A DNA stretch of 64,000 nucleotides from Daucus carota subsp. sativus (GCF_001625215.2 NC_030386.2:40270796-40334795); one strand, 5' to 3'; positions 1 through 14,100 are shown, counted from the first letter of the stretch. A program made the numbers and translations. Notes: generated by a model not told the origin, from the sequence alone.

Positions 1-3000
1 ACTGAACTTATTCCTGAAGAAAGATGATTTGGAGATATGCCCAGCTCTACTAACTGATTTTGTACTTTTAGAATGCTTATTCTGTTGAATAATAGTCCTT
101 GAAGAAGTATCAAAACGATCATCAAGTTTGTTAATCATAATCCCACTGCCAGGAACAACTGCAAATTGCTTATTAGGAGAGCATTTCGAGGATGCATCCT
201 GTTGATAGCGGTCATTCAGTTTCCTTCCAGAATATTTTAATTGATCAGATCCAGATGAACCATTTTTATCGTTACTACTGGCAAAGTTCTCATCAGGACT
301 GACATCAGATGAGTTTCGCATATTCCTTCTCATGTACCCATCTTTTTCATGCTCATTCTGGATATGTGGGGATACAGGCCTGGATGACATGACTTTACCT
401 GTTTCGACGGCATCAGGCTCCACAGCAACTATTGTTGATTCTTTAATGTTAACCACAGGTGCTAACTGTTGCTTAGTTGGAGAACAATTTTCTCCATTCT
501 TTTCATTCTCCTTTCTCTCTTTTCTTCGAAGCTTTTTTCCTCGTTCTTTGTTTCCCTTCCTTGTTTTTCGCTCTACCTCCTTTTCCTTCTCTTCTTCTTC
601 AAGAAGTTTTATCTATTAACATAAATGAATTAGGACACTATTGATTTCTCAAAATATTCCAGACCACGTGCTACGACGTTAGTACCTGATTTTCTAGTCT
701 CGTCCTTTCCTTGCAAGCAACTTGAGCACGTTCTTCAAGCATTTTTAGTGCAAGAGAAACAAAAATGCTGTGGGCATTCCAACGCGCTATCGTTTCTTGA
801 AAAGCCTTCTGAACCTGCATAAAAGCTTGTCACTGCATTATTCGAACACCTATACATGACACATCATGTTGCAACATAAAGATGAAAACCCACACAAAAT
901 GAGCCCTTACACATGCTTGCTAACACGGAAAGTTTAATTAACAAATATTTAACGTCTATATATTACTATGAGAAACATATATAAGACTGTAAACAGTAAT
1001 TCAGTAAAAAAAGAAAAAGACTGTGAATAGTTCAATAGCCCTGCACGGCTTGCCTTGTCTTTATTTGGAGAAAAACAAGTGAACTTTAGAAGACGGTATT
1101 TCTGCAAACATACCTAATTAACAGACACATAGTCGTAAAAGTTTCAAATATTAAGGTAAACATGCCTACCAGTCTTCCCTTTTAAGTTTTGACCTTTACA
1201 CTATCATTAGTTCACCACTATAATTTGTGGGCCGGCTGTTCCCAGCTAATATAGATAGATAGAAATGCAATATTTGTTATATAAAGAAACCCGAATCTTT
1301 CTCATAACAACATGATAACAAAAACTATTGCAAAATTCCCAGCAAACCAAACATACTCGTTCTGTAAAAAAAATTGTAGCAGCATCTAGAAGGAATTTCC
1401 GTGCAGCTTCAGGACTCTTGGGATGTCCTTGGGGCCGTGAACATCCTCCATCCAGCCTATTTCTATTCTCATCCAACAAATTATAATCCTGTAAATAAAA
1501 TGGTATTTTAAATCATGCCGCAGAGAATATGGAAACTAAATTAATTTTTATACCAAAATCAGAGATATAACAGGCCTCGTACACCCTAGTTACCTCTTTC
1601 ACAACCTCATTAGCGTGTTTAAAAAAGTTCTGTAAGCTTTCTCCTAGTGCAACTGTGACAAAACCATCACCAACCTCAAGCGTGCAATACTGGTGCCCCT
1701 TCAATGTATGAGATTTAATAGATAATTCTGTAAAGTCTCCATCAATTTTCCATGCCCTTATAGTGAGATAGCATGCATCCAAACCACTGATATCTAAGCC
1801 TTTCTCTTGAACGTTTTTTGTTAATCCAACATCTTTGAAATCCAAAATGTCAGATTTTCCTTCTGCAGTACCAATTCCCCATTCAAAGTGATGGTAACAC
1901 TCTTCAGTGTCTATGAATGCATTGCTCCAATCAGCTTGAACAGTGTCATGGGATATCTGAAAGAATTTTATTTTTTTTAATGAAATTGCATCACACCTCG
2001 ACAGCTTAAAAAAAGAAGGATTTAACTGCTGCTAAATTCTAGATATGACGGTGAGGCTACAATTAACACAAGTGAGTTAATACCATAAGCTTCGAAACAC
2101 ACCTCAAACTGTATGCCAGATTCTTTTCGTAGGCTTGTCAGTTCCTTTATTTTTTTGAACTCCCGATGAACATTCTGTCTGCATTCTCTACAAAATCTAT
2201 TGTTGTCCAACCTGTTACATCAGAATAATTTAGAAGATAGGAGGAAATCTAAAAATATTAAGTACGTTTTCCACTTGGGTTTTGCATTAGATTCCTCTTG
2301 TTTTGAATTTATACAAGTCTGAACACGGTTTTAGATCAATGCACGAATATGCACAAAATTTAACGCAGCTGCCTTATTAATGAGCCAAATGGAGAAGACC
2401 TAAATGCGAGAAGTAAACATGTATTTTTTATATACGTAGATTATATGCTATTTTTAATTTATGCCAGAGCCAAACCTGACTAATAGATGTCCAACAAAAT
2501 CCTCTTCTTTCATCCTAAAAAGAGACTGCCGAGTTTCTTCTACTTGAACCGACCAAAACTCGACCAATTGATCAAGAGAGAGCGGGATGGTATGCGCTGC
2601 ACAGGCCTCCCTTCTTGCGGGTCCTTTCCATCTACGTCCGCCCACACCACAGGAATTGGGGGAACGCAACTCACGCTCCCTTTCACTTCTACGGGAAAAG
2701 TGAAAAACCTGATACAAAGATGGCTGTAATAAGTTACCAAACAGAAGAAACAATAGAATATGATTGATTGACATATATAGAGGGTGATTACTTTTTGGAT
2801 TCCCTCTAGATAGGTCGACAACAAGCATCTATCCAAAAGGGTAAGAGTACCATCGCTTGTTGTGGTGAGACATCCCCAAGGGTCAACATAAGGATCTTGA
2901 TGGCCAACATTATCATACTGCCTGTACATTGCAATCTGGGCAAACTCTTGAACCAAAAAACCATGACATCTAGAACAGAACATGTTTTTACGAAGTTGCT

Positions 3001-3863
3001 CCAAGAAGGTTTGTCTATCAACTCTCAAAAGCTCCTGACGAGCATGTTGAGACAACCCGTTCCAGAACTACATCAAGAGAAAAGAATCAATACATTTGAC
3101 AGTAGTCACAACACACAATATAACATTGACTGAATACTCCGACTTCAACCTGTCTTCTTCAATCTTTACAATTCAATAAATAATTGGTACTTTCTATAAT
3201 AGATGACATTTCTAGTCACAGATAAAGAATATTCAATTACAAGCAGAAAACAAATTCATTATGTAACCATATTGTTTTTTAATATAGAAATGTCTTAAAT
3301 GAAACATTTTTTTTAAATTATTATACTAAGTGTATGAATAGAACCTACATCCAACGAAAACAATGCAGCTTCCTTTAGGGAGTCCAGTGATACTATCTTA
3401 AATGCAAAATGAAAGCAAATGCAGAACGGAAATATGATTCTCCACTTTGTTATTATTCTCTCCATAAATTAGGAAGTTAATTGTACATTATACTGTGAAA
3501 ATCATAGCACTCAGTAATTAACTTACAGTTGCTAATAGAATACCACCAAACAGGCCATTAACCAAACTGAACCACACCCATAAAGACATCACCATTCAAG
3601 AGTACTAATGACCAAATAAAACTCATAAATATTTAATTAAAAAATTACTCAGAGAGAAATGGTAAGGGCATCAGCAGTTGTACACTGACAATAAAGTACA
3701 ATTCAGAATGAAATCATGCTACAAAAACTTAATTGAATATATATACAAACCACACACACACACACAATAACTGCATAGGCTATACCTTCTGGAGCTGATC
3801 ATCACTAACATCTGATGTCAACCAACATTCAACTGACTCATTTTTCTGTGCTAATTCTTTCAT
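1..3863 (-). CDS. NST1-like Lys/Glu-rich plant protein, tandem copy A (3' end outside window)
   Basis: This is a multi-exon gene on the minus strand. Exons read by eye: 3786-3863, 2792-3067, 2476-2708, 2103-2211, 1594-1956, 1357-1488, 686-814 and 1-612 (runs off the window). They join in frame for 644 codons without a stop. The start ATG at 3863 opens M-K-E-L-A-Q. Exon 2 has the motif FCSRCHGF, exon 4 has FCRECRQNV, so there are two CxxC pairs that could bind metal. Exon 8 opens with a long Glu/Lys/Arg-rich coiled-coil-like run. The exon order and phases match the complete copy at 11143-15052. It resembles plant proteins labelled 'stress response NST1-like', whose function is not established; that name comes from the charged tract. 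The reading frame looks intact. Intron 1 is 718 bp against 151 bp in copy B. Confidence 0.8.
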
Positions 3864-4797
3864 CTTCAAAGGTCAATTGTTTCACTAATCCCTGTATTCA
3901 CAATTCACCCACTGATTAACAAACCAAACACAGGTACTAATGATTTAGATAATCACTGAAAAAGCCTATCCCACCTTCTCCTCTCCACTGGTATTGAGGT
4001 GTAGCTTCTGAATGAGTTCCTACAAAATAATGGCAGCAGGGGGTGGTGGTTTAGCAATAACGGTTTAATAATGTATATGTCTAGGTGGGTGTTTTGTAAT
4101 TACCCTAATCCCTCATTTCATGAGCTAATTATAGGCCAAGGATTAAGGTATTGGGGCAGTACCTCAAAATCTAGGCCATTCCTATGGACACTTGGACGTC
4201 TAGATGGGATCCATGTGTCCGTATTACAGAATAGTGAGCATGTGTTTGGACCAATTGGACGTGTGGGGTATCACAGATATGGTGTTGGAAAGGGACACGT
4301 CATCAATTCTTTTTCTTCTTTTTCCAAGAGAATGATATATTCAATTCTTTTTTTTTATCTAAGGATCAATCCAAGTTTTTTTCTCTTTTTTTAAGAGAAC
4401 GATTTTATTTAGTTCTTAATATTTGTTTGAAGGAATAACTTATACATCTCCCTTTTCATTTTTCTTTTTATTTGATAGAATAAATCATTCAATTATTACT
4501 CTTTTTCTTTTTTTAGGAATCGATTACTTATTGTTTCCCTTTAGGGAATTATTTATTCAGTTCTTTTTTCAACTTTTTAGGGGGAATGATCCTCTATTCT
4601 TTTTCTTCTGAAATTTTTTATTTATTTATTTCTTTTTTCTTTTTGCGAATAATCTATCTAATCAAGTGTTGTATACTGAAATATTATCTTTATGTATATT
4701 ACGATCAACTTTGTTTATATCAATTCCTTTATTGTAAAAATCATAATAAATTATTCAGTATATTACAATTTAATAATCATTTATATTTAATGTTATA
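3864..4797. other. Spacer upstream of copy A, with degenerate T-rich repeat
   Basis: No gene is supported here. The first 150 bases are probably 5' UTR and promoter of copy A. From about 4310 to 4660 the plus strand is T-rich and repeatedly returns to a GAATNAT-like start followed by ATTCA and poly-T, roughly every 30-45 bases, which looks like an old diverged tandem repeat. Small open frames across it are low-complexity Phe/Leu/Ser runs and are not credible proteins. Confidence 0.5.
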
Positions 4798-5446
4798 CTC
4801 CCTCCGTCCAACCCAATCCTTCACATTGGGGTTGGGAAAGTAGGTTAAGAAAAATGTATAAAATAGTGTGATATATCCCTCCGTCCAACCCAATTCTTCA
4901 CATTCTTCAAATTGGGGTTGGGCACGGAGATTAAGAAAAATGTACAAAGCAGTGTGATATAGTGAGAAAAGTAGGTAAAGTGGCGGGACCTTAGGCTACG
5001 TTCACTTCAAAGGAATGGAATGAAATTTGTACTCTAAATTGGGGGTGATTAGAGAAAAGGTCTTTTTAGTTTTCATTGCTTCAATCACTCCTTCCAACTA
5101 TTTGAACTAGAAATCTAACCCATATGCTCATTCCACTTCACATCATATTTCCCTACAATCTTCATCATAGAAAATTTAGACTCACTCATGTTTAGTCACT
5201 ATTTTCTCATAATCTCTTCTTTCTCCATAAAACTTCTTTATAATTTTCCATCTCATTCTCTTCTCATTCCTTTCCATCCAAGTGAACACAACCTTAGTAC
5301 TTAATTGAGAAATGTGGATGAAAATAGTGGGTGAGATTACTTCTTATATTATAAAAGTTAATAATTTTAGAAGGTTTTGAAATGTAAAAAACTGAGAAAG
5401 ACATTCTAAAAAGTAAACTAGAAGGAAATGGATGGGACAGAGGGAG
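4798..5446. mobile_element. Stowaway-like MITE, interrupted by a second MITE
   Basis: The left end CTCCCTCCGTCC follows a TA dinucleotide. The right end GGACAGAGGGAG is followed by TA. These are the terminal repeat and TA target duplication typical of Stowaway (Tc1/mariner) MITEs. The first about 80 bases are partly duplicated just inside (second CCCTCCGTCCAACCC at about 4878). The 300-bp Tourist-like element at 4994-5293 is nested within it. Confidence 0.75.
4994..5293. mobile_element. Tourist-like MITE nested in the Stowaway-like element
   Basis: Imperfect terminal inverted repeats: the left end reads GGCTACGTTCACTT, and the right end in reverse reads GGTTGTGTTCACTT. A TTA trinucleotide flanks both ends (4991-4993 and 5294-5296), fitting the PIF/Harbinger TWA duplication. 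About 300 bp, with no coding capacity seen. Confidence 0.7.
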
Positions 5447-5469
5447 TATTATACATATATTTTAATTAT

Positions 5470-6377
5470 AGGTTAATTGCATTTTTCACCCCTACACTTG
5501 GGCCCAAAAACACTTTAGTACGCAAACTTCTGGAAATTGCATCTGGCAATCCATTGGTATTTTATGCGCTTCACTCTGCACCCCTTCCGTAAAAAATTAA
5601 CGGTTCTGTTAAAAATTTGAAGGCAATTGAGGCATTAAAGAAATTTAAAAAACAAACCCACTAATTGTGGGTTAATTAGACTCTAATAACCCCTACCCAA
5701 ATCTAAAATTACTATACCGCGCTCAAACCTCCATTCTTGAAGGCTTGATTTAGATTTTTCAATTTCATCCAAATCGAAATACGTGATTCGAGCAGTTAAT
5801 CGATTGCTAAGTATATGTTTATATGTATATATGCGTGTGGGTATATATGTTATTGGTATAACTGTGATGATTGATTGGGTGCGGACTGAATGGCGGCAGC
5901 GCGATAGTTGTGTCGAGATGGGGAAAGAAGGTGTAGAGAGGAAGGTTATGGTTGGGGGTTGAACAATGGATGAAATAGGTGAACATGGATCAAGGGGAAT
6001 AGGTGGAATTTCATTCTCTCCCTCCCAATTTCAAGTCGCCCTGGTGTGTATGTGTCGGTATCGAGGTTGGATGAGTTTTTTGATGTGGGTGTCACTCAAC
6101 GGCAATGGAGGGTTAGAGGTGTAGAGTAAATTAAGGCTAATACACATATTTTTAGGGCATGTATACTCTTAATTGGAGAAGAAGATGGTTAAAATACGAT
6201 ATTACCATTTTACCCCTGCTTACGTAACATTAAACATGGATATTTAATAGGGATTGACGGAAAGGGTGCAAAATGCAGCGTACAAAATACCAATGGGTTG
6301 CGAAATGCAATTTCCAAAAGTGTGTATACTAAAGTGTTTTCGGGCCCAAATGCAAGGGTGCGAAGTGCAATTAACTC
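5470..6377. mobile_element. Mutator-like non-autonomous element with long terminal inverted repeats
   Basis: The two ends are inverted copies over about 130 bases (left from GGTTAATTGCA, right ending TGCAATTAACTC). They share the phrases ACACTTGGGCCC and ATTGGTATTTT in opposite orientation. A 9-base direct repeat, TTTAATTAT, lies immediately outside both ends (5461-5469 and 6378-6386). Long inverted repeats with a 9-bp duplication are the Mutator superfamily signature. The centre (about 5650-6180) has no transposase that I recognise; it could be captured host sequence. Confidence 0.8.
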
Positions 6378-6386
6378 TTTAATTAT

Positions 6387-8395
6387 CAAAAAGATAAACA
6401 GGTGTGTGTTACATTTTCTTATCTTTCTTTTTTCTTTAAAAGTAGCCATCACCATCAACCTAGATGCAATCATTCTAATCATGATTCACACAAGAAGATA
6501 GATCATGTGTACAAATAGATATAAGCAATTATTGCATGTGGTAATATCCATGTTAACACATTCCATTTCGCATTTAGCACATACATACAAACTATGTTTA
6601 TATATATAACTTGTCTTTAAATACATCTCTTAACTTGTAATCAAAATTTTATTTTCACTAACTTAAATCTATCTAGATAAAACTATGACATCTTCACAAA
6701 AACACAATATAGACTCTAATATATTTTTTTATTCTATTTGAAATTAAATAATAATCAAGTAAATAACAAATCGATTCGAACGGTAAATTAAGTTTAAATT
6801 CCAGACTTATTCCTAGTTCGGGCATAACAAATTTACTGAATGTTTTATTGGAGTCGAAATGAATGAGTTGGAAATAAAAATATGCTACAAATATTAATTG
6901 GCAACTTTCAAAATAAATATATTATGAAAACAAAGAAATAACCTAGTCTCTTTGATTTGATCAAAGTGTTAAATTAATATGGATATATACCCACCAATCA
7001 CCACTCACACGGCGGTCTAGATAGTCTAGATACGATATGGGGAGGATTCTTACGAAAACATCACAGAGTTGGAGCAAATTGGGTCGAAGCAATCTATCAC
7101 AATGACATATTAGTGTGTATATTGGAATTCCATAGAATATTTATGGGGATAGATGATAGCCGGCCCCGCTCATGTTGTGTGAGGCCCCGTTCACATATAA
7201 ATATCGGGGCCCTTCAACTTTGGTTTTTGGTATTGGATTTGAAATCGTAACAATTTAAAACTATACATACGAAATGAAAATACTACTCTTAGAAACATGA
7301 GTCTCTTTAGATTTACTTTTTCCCAAGAATTTATAATTTCTATATACACAAAATTCTTAGAATTTTAATTTACACATCCAAAAAACGGACAAAAAATGTT
7401 CCTTTCAGAAATAGCCCTTCTTATAATTAATTTTATTTATTTTAGAATTTATTAGCAAGTTCTATAATATTCTTTTTGTTATATCTTTTTTATTCGTATT
7501 ATTTACCTATGTTACTTTTCTGTAAGTATTTACAATAAGAATAATTAATCAATTACAAAATTAAAATTGGGATTTAATTCTACTTTCAAATTAATAATAT
7601 CTAATACACATACGAAATGATTGTTTTTATCTTGTGCATACAATTATGGGGCCCTTGGCGAATAAAAAACCACGAGTCGATGATAACTTTGCACACCTTG
7701 AAAACCGACCCGATAGGATAAGTATGTGTAGAGTTGCATCACCATTTTTTAACGTAACATCAGAGTATCAATGGATTTAATAAATGAACAAAATTCGCTC
7801 ATTAAAAAACAATCATGATGAGCAATTGTTACTATCAAATTGATTCATTTTCATGATACTATAAAACATAATACACATACAATAAACACAATAAATAAAT
7901 TTGTATAACATTGTAATATATTATATTAATTTTTCTTATCACACTAAATAAAAATATACATAAACCTATCGGCAGGGGTGATGAAAATTGAAGTTACAAA
8001 TATAGGAGTCCAAAAGATAATACATTACACCATAAAATCTCGTTTGATTTTAAATCATATACTTTGAAACATGTGTGCAATCAAAACTGCAGAATTCATG
8101 AACCTTAACAACATCACGAGATAAAAAAAAATTGAACATGCTGAAAATACGGTGTTAGTTCTTTTATATCATGGTTATGCATATCTACATTTACCTATGT
8201 TGTGCTAGTTCACATTTAATACTTTCTTCCATCATAATTGTAATAAAGAAATCAGTTGGTTGGTATAAGAGTTTCTTAATTGTAATCAAGAAATCAGATG
8301 GTATATAAGAGTTTATGTGACTTCCACTTTTAAGGAGGGTATAATAAGTGGACTAACTCTTTATTAGTTCATATCCCTAACAAAATTTCATAATA
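6387..8395. other. AT-rich spacer without a recognised gene
   Basis: No coding sequence is supported. Around 7150-7210 and 7650 are GC-rich phrases (GGCCCCG, GGGGCCC) in opposite orientations, possibly the ends of a decayed transposon. Positions 8237-8312 contain two diverged copies of an about 40-base unit (AAGAAATCAG...TATAAGAGTTT). Confidence 0.5.
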
Positions 8396-8654
8396 CTCCC
8401 TCCGTCCCTAAATACTTATCTCATTTGTCTTTATTACGTTTGCCAATACATATTTTTGATCATTAATATCTTTGATTTTTTATTACTATTTAATATAAAA
8501 CCTTCACCGTATTAAAGTACTCATAAATACGAATCCAACAAGATCACTCATGACTGTATTTTATCTTATAGATTAGACGTAAATTACTAATTTATCTCGT
8601 GTCATAAACAGTGCCGACATTTCAAACGGGAAACGTTTTTAGAGACGGAGGGAG
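8396..8654. mobile_element. Stowaway-like MITE
   Basis: Left end CTCCCTCCGTCCC and right end GACGGAGGGAG are inverted copies, both flanked by TA. The length is about 259 bp. This is the same terminal type as the elements at 4798 and 54226. Confidence 0.85.
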
Positions 8655-11142
8655 TACTAATTTACTTAAATGCTTAAAACTTAATTATTGTTATTAATGG
8701 ATGACATAAATTGTTGTTAGTATAAGAGGAAATAATTATAACGCCCCAAATCTCATCATCATCACGTTTCTGCTAATTTATCGACTGAATAACGATATAA
8801 TACCAAGTCACTACAAAATTATATTACTTTTACCTTATTTCCAAATTCCACTAAGTGATTGCAGCAAAATAGATGTTCTTCTTCATTTGCAACCTCTATT
8901 TTTATTTTCCTTCGACATCGATGCTTCACTTTTCTCATTCTTAACTGGTCACATAAAATAAAATACACAGAGGATAAAATAACATACCAAGTACTAATTA
9001 TGAAAAAGGATCAAAGGAGCTTAGACATACCAAGTCAAATAACATCTAGCTTCACAAGCAATTGAAATAATTTTCTTTCCTGGGAACTGCACAGAGGATA
9101 ATACTCCAAGCTCTGCACAACTATGATACGCACGAGATCATTCGATGGAATTCCCTACAAAATATAGTTGAGATCTTTTTATAAGATTATTCACTAGGAA
9201 CCATATATATACACATATATAATATTTGGAGATTATTTATTGAAAGCCGAAATAAAAAATGCTTTGCATATTTGAGAAAATATAGACTATCACTATTATA
9301 CAAGGAAACAAGGCAGTAGACTTGCCTGTTTCTCGAATTTTGACAATTATATAAGACCTTGGAGTACGCTTTGATGGAACATACACTTGCATTGGTGATC
9401 CTTATTTCAATCCCCATACATGCATTTATAACTTAATTTGAGATGGTTCAAAATCTGAACCACTTGACCCGAATTTGCTATCTTTTAACACATTACTTGT
9501 TCTGATGACCCTCGACTGTATATAGGTAAAAGTTCTTACTCGACTTTCCCCTTAACTTCCTTTACTTCGCAAAACTCAAGCCCTTGTTGTAGCATCATAT
9601 CTAATTGAAGATTATTCTGTTTCTACTCCCCACGAGAAGATACATCTTATGAATTACTTTTCAACTCCACCGCGCCTTGTCATTTGACATTTTGGCATAG
9701 CCACTCCACAGAACTGACCTAATTCCTGTATTAGCCCAATGAATCTTAACAAACACTATTCTTACTAGCTTCCTGCAAAGAAACAGGCGATTTCGTAAAC
9801 CCCGAGAATCGGAGCAAGGCGCGGCATAAAATTCCTCAGCCTCATCATATGTACCAGCATTCACGTCTCTGTACTGCAAAAGACCTGGTAGTAACCGCTT
9901 TACATGGCACGACATTCGGGTCAGGCATACACTCAAACACTTGACCCACGAAGCCAATAACTTAGACACCATGTGTGTATTTTAAACCTGTAAAACAACA
10001 GATACTGCCCATGATGATCCATTGACAAACAGATGAGCTAATCCTAGGTCATGAACATGTGAAAGAGATGCCCCTTTCAGAGATGTAATTAACAAACAAA
10101 CTGACATAATCTTGATTACTTGAAACCTAGTTTTGGGTGAGAGATGGACTTGATCTGTTGATTACAGAGGTAGACGTAGAGGTAAAGGTAAAGGTAATGT
10201 CACTTCGAAACCTAGTTGTTTGCTTCTATATTTTATTCTTGGGATTATAGTTTATGGCAGGGATAATTATGCTTTTGACCGTTAAGTTATATATTTATAT
10301 TTAAATATTTTGTTATATAATATATTTTATAACATTTTTCATGCAGAAGATGCATAATCTCGTATAAATTTTTTATTTTTAAGTAGAATTTTGTTTATAT
10401 AATGATATTTCATAAATTTGGGTTGAATATAATAACGTTTAAAATTTATTATTTTAACTGTAAAATCATATACTATACATTTAGAATTATTATTTTCTAG
10501 TTTTCTCTAATAACAATAATTTAATTAAAAATATAAAATTTCAGGTATATTATACTGCTTACATCTAGTTTTAATTCTTTTGTTAATTGATATTTAGTGC
10601 TGAAAATTTTATTTATTTAAATAAAAATTAAATTTATGTGGTCAATTCAGTTTGGAACAAGTGAGCACAAATTTTTACATTTTTGGTGTGAGTATTCAAT
10701 TTGTATGAATCATGTCATTTAAAGTTTAGCAAAAGTTTAGCATTTTAAAAAATTATCTTGAAACGCATGTGTCATCTGTTTCCGGCTGAAACCAGAGCAC
10801 ACTTGACACAAAGATTAAGAGCAGTGCAAAAAGTTTAAAGATCCAGCAAAAAGAATGCAAAATGACTTTTCAAGTGACTTGACAAGTGATCAGCATTTGT
10901 GCTTGATGCTCCCAACTAATCCATTTATTAATACAAAATATTAACCAAAAGATTCAAATAATTATAATTCTCAATCAAGCTCAGTTTTTCGACTCAAGAT
11001 AATGAAACGAATGAATATAATCAAGATAGATTTTCCTTTGGGAGGAAGCATATGGTGTATTAGAAATACCATATGGCACGTAGAGAACCTCTTTGGGACT
11101 GGAGTATCAGAGGCCTTATGGAACCCTCAACTCATTCCTGAA
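8655..11142. other. Spacer between the two NST1-like copies
   Basis: No gene is firmly supported. The minus strand has a 103-codon open frame at 9661-9972 (starts M-V-S-K-L-L, Cys- and Arg-rich) that I do not recognise. It may be chance or a gene remnant. The rest is AT-rich (10240-10760 strongly so). Confidence 0.45.
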
Positions 11143-14100
11143 TCAGAAGATTGAAAATGTGATTCCCTTGCAAGACGCGAATAAACTGTACTCTCTGATG
11201 AACTCTTTTCTACTGCATGTGCGATCGCCTTTACTCTGATGGATACACTTGGTTAAAGAAAGACCTCCAACAGCATCTTCTAGCAGAGGATCTGATTTGT
11301 AGGCAGCGGCAAGAGCAAATGGACCACCAAAATGGAAAAGGGAGAAATCCTTATCGTTAGCTTGTGATATGTCGGAGTTTAAGTTTTTCTTGACTGGTGC
11401 ATTTGGTTTTGTTTCAAAAGGATCTTGTTTCTTTGGAATATCTCTTTCTTCGGATTGTTGACTGGTATCATCTGAATTTAAAGTTGACAAGGGTTCAATA
11501 ATCTGGGGATTTGGAGATGACCCATCGCAGTCTCCCTCGTTAAGGCATAATGAGCGGCTGTCAGAACTGGATATGCTGTTACTGGAAGGCTCCTTGGTCT
11601 CAGTTAAATAACTACACATTTGAATTTGAGATTCCATTAGTTCCTCAGAGTGCTGACAAGTTTCTTTATCAAGATGGAATCCGCTGGGGCCGTTATTTCC
11701 CATTGCTAATTCTTCTTCAACATCACCTCGGCCTTTGATGATAACAGTCTTCTGACCACCTACTTCATAACATAAGGCACCAGAGGATTCAAGATTTTTA
11801 TAGGGTTCCATAGCATCACTACTCGAAGTAGAAGATCTGCTGGAGGGAACATTCTCTGCGACAAAAAGGTTTAGTCTGCCACAACTATCAGTAATGTAAT
11901 CTCCTAGAGTGAGCTTATTTCCAAAATTAGATAGTTTGGACATATCTAAAGAAGCAGGATGTGGCTTACAAACATACTTCTGACCGGCTGGAGTCGTCAT
12001 ACAGCATGACTCTACCTTGCCTCTGTAATCACTATGCTGATAGCAGCTATGTGCTGGCAACTCACCACTGTCACTCATCATATTGGAGCAATGTACCCTT
12101 TCGTGAAGCTTAGAGCGACCGTCTCTGATAATTGACTTTGCAGCACTACTTCTAGAATGCTTATTCAATCCAGTGGTAGTCATTGAAGAACTACCAAAAT
12201 GATTATCCAGATAACTCTGCTCAGATTTCTTAACCATGATCCCACTTCCGGAAACAACTCCAGGTTGCCTATGAATAGAACATTTGTTGTTTTTATCCTG
12301 TTTATAACGCTTTTTTAGTTTCCTTACAGAGTACTCTAAGTGATCAGATCCAGATGAACCATTCTTATCTGAACTGGTGGTAAGGTTTTCATCAGTACTG
12401 ATATCAGATGAGTTGTGCATATTTTTGCTGGCGTGCCCAATTGTTCGTTGCTCATTCCTTGATAACATAACTTTCCCTTTTTTAATGGCATCAGGCTTGT
12501 CATTATCCATTGTTGATTCTGCTATGCTAACTTCGAGTGCGATTTGCTGATCAGTAGGAGAACAATCGTCTCTGTGTCTTTCAGTTTCCCTTGTTCTCTC
12601 TTTTCTTCGGAGCTTTTTTTCTCTTTCTTTAATTCTCCTCCTTTCCTTCCGTTCTTCTTCTTCATTTTTTTCCATCACTTCTTCTTCTAGTAGTTTCATC
12701 TATTAACATAAATTAATTAGAACAACTGATTTTTCAGATATTTAAGACTAATCTATAAAAACATGAGTATAATTGTACCTGCTTTTCCAGTGTCAGTATT
12801 TCCTTGCAAGCAACATGAGCACTGTCTTCAAGATATTTTAAGGCAAAAGAAACAAAAACGCTGTGGGCATTTTGACGCGCTGTCCTTTCCCTAAAAGCCT
12901 TCTCTACCTGCATGGAAATATGTTAATCCAGCAAACAACATACTTTGCGGAAAAATATCTATCTAACAATAATAGAACAAACACAAATTATAGCAACACT
13001 CCCAGCAAACTGAACATACTTGCTCCTTGAAAATAACTGTAGCAGCATCCAGAAGAAATTCCCGTGCAAGCTCAGGAGTCTTCGCATGTTTTTGGATCCG
13101 CGAGCATTCTCCATCAAGCCTATTTCCATCATCATCCACTAAATCGGCATCCTGTAGATAACATTGTAATTATAATTATGCTTTACAGATCGAATAGGTA
13201 AAAATTAATCAATTATAATTTATAACACCAAAAACAGAGGTATAACTAGCCCTGTAGAACCTAGTTACCTCTTTCATAACCTCTTCAGCATGCTTAAAAA
13301 AGTCTCTTATACTTTCTCCTTCTGTAATCGCCACAAGCCCATCACCAACCAGAAGCCTGCGATGAATACATTGTTGCCCCTTCAGTGTATGGGCTTTAAC
13401 AGAAAATTCAGTACAGTCTCCATCTGTTTTCCATGCTCTTAAGGTGACATAGCATGCATCCAAGCCCCTAAGATCCAAGCCGTTTACTTGAACGATTCCA
13501 CTTAATCCAACATTTTGGAAATTGGAAATGTCAGATTTTCCTTTTTCACTTCCAATTGCCCATTCAAAGTGATGGTATGTTCTATGAGAGTCTATAAATG
13601 TGTGGCTCCAATCAACTTGGACTGTGTCACCGGATATCTAATCAGAACAAGAAAACGATATTACAGAAATTAACAAGGCTCTGACATGTAACTGCATTAG
13701 TAACACATATTTGCCAAATTGGAACACACCTCACACTGGAATCCAGGTTCTTTTCTTATGCGCATCAGTTCCTTTAATTCCTTAAACTCGCGAACAACAT
13801 TCTTTCTGCAATCTTTACAAAATTTCTTCCTGTCAAACCTGGCACATCAGCACAATTTAGATTCCCTCTATTTTGGATGTATACAAGTCAAAAATACACG
13901 GACTCATACAAAAACTGGCGCAATCATCTTATTAATGAGTTTAAAGGTGAAAAATGGCAATTTTAATAAATTAAGACTGTATGCTTTACTCAAATTTAAT
14001 TGGGGTCCGAACCTGTGAACTAATCGTTCAATAAAATCCTCTTCTTTCATCTTCAGAAGAGATTGGCGAGACTCTTTTCCCAGGCTTGACCAAAAACCAA

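Noticed and set aside
4071-4843. Phe/Leu-rich frames upstream of copy A
   Set aside because: They arise from T-rich degenerate repeats and have no start context or family resemblance.
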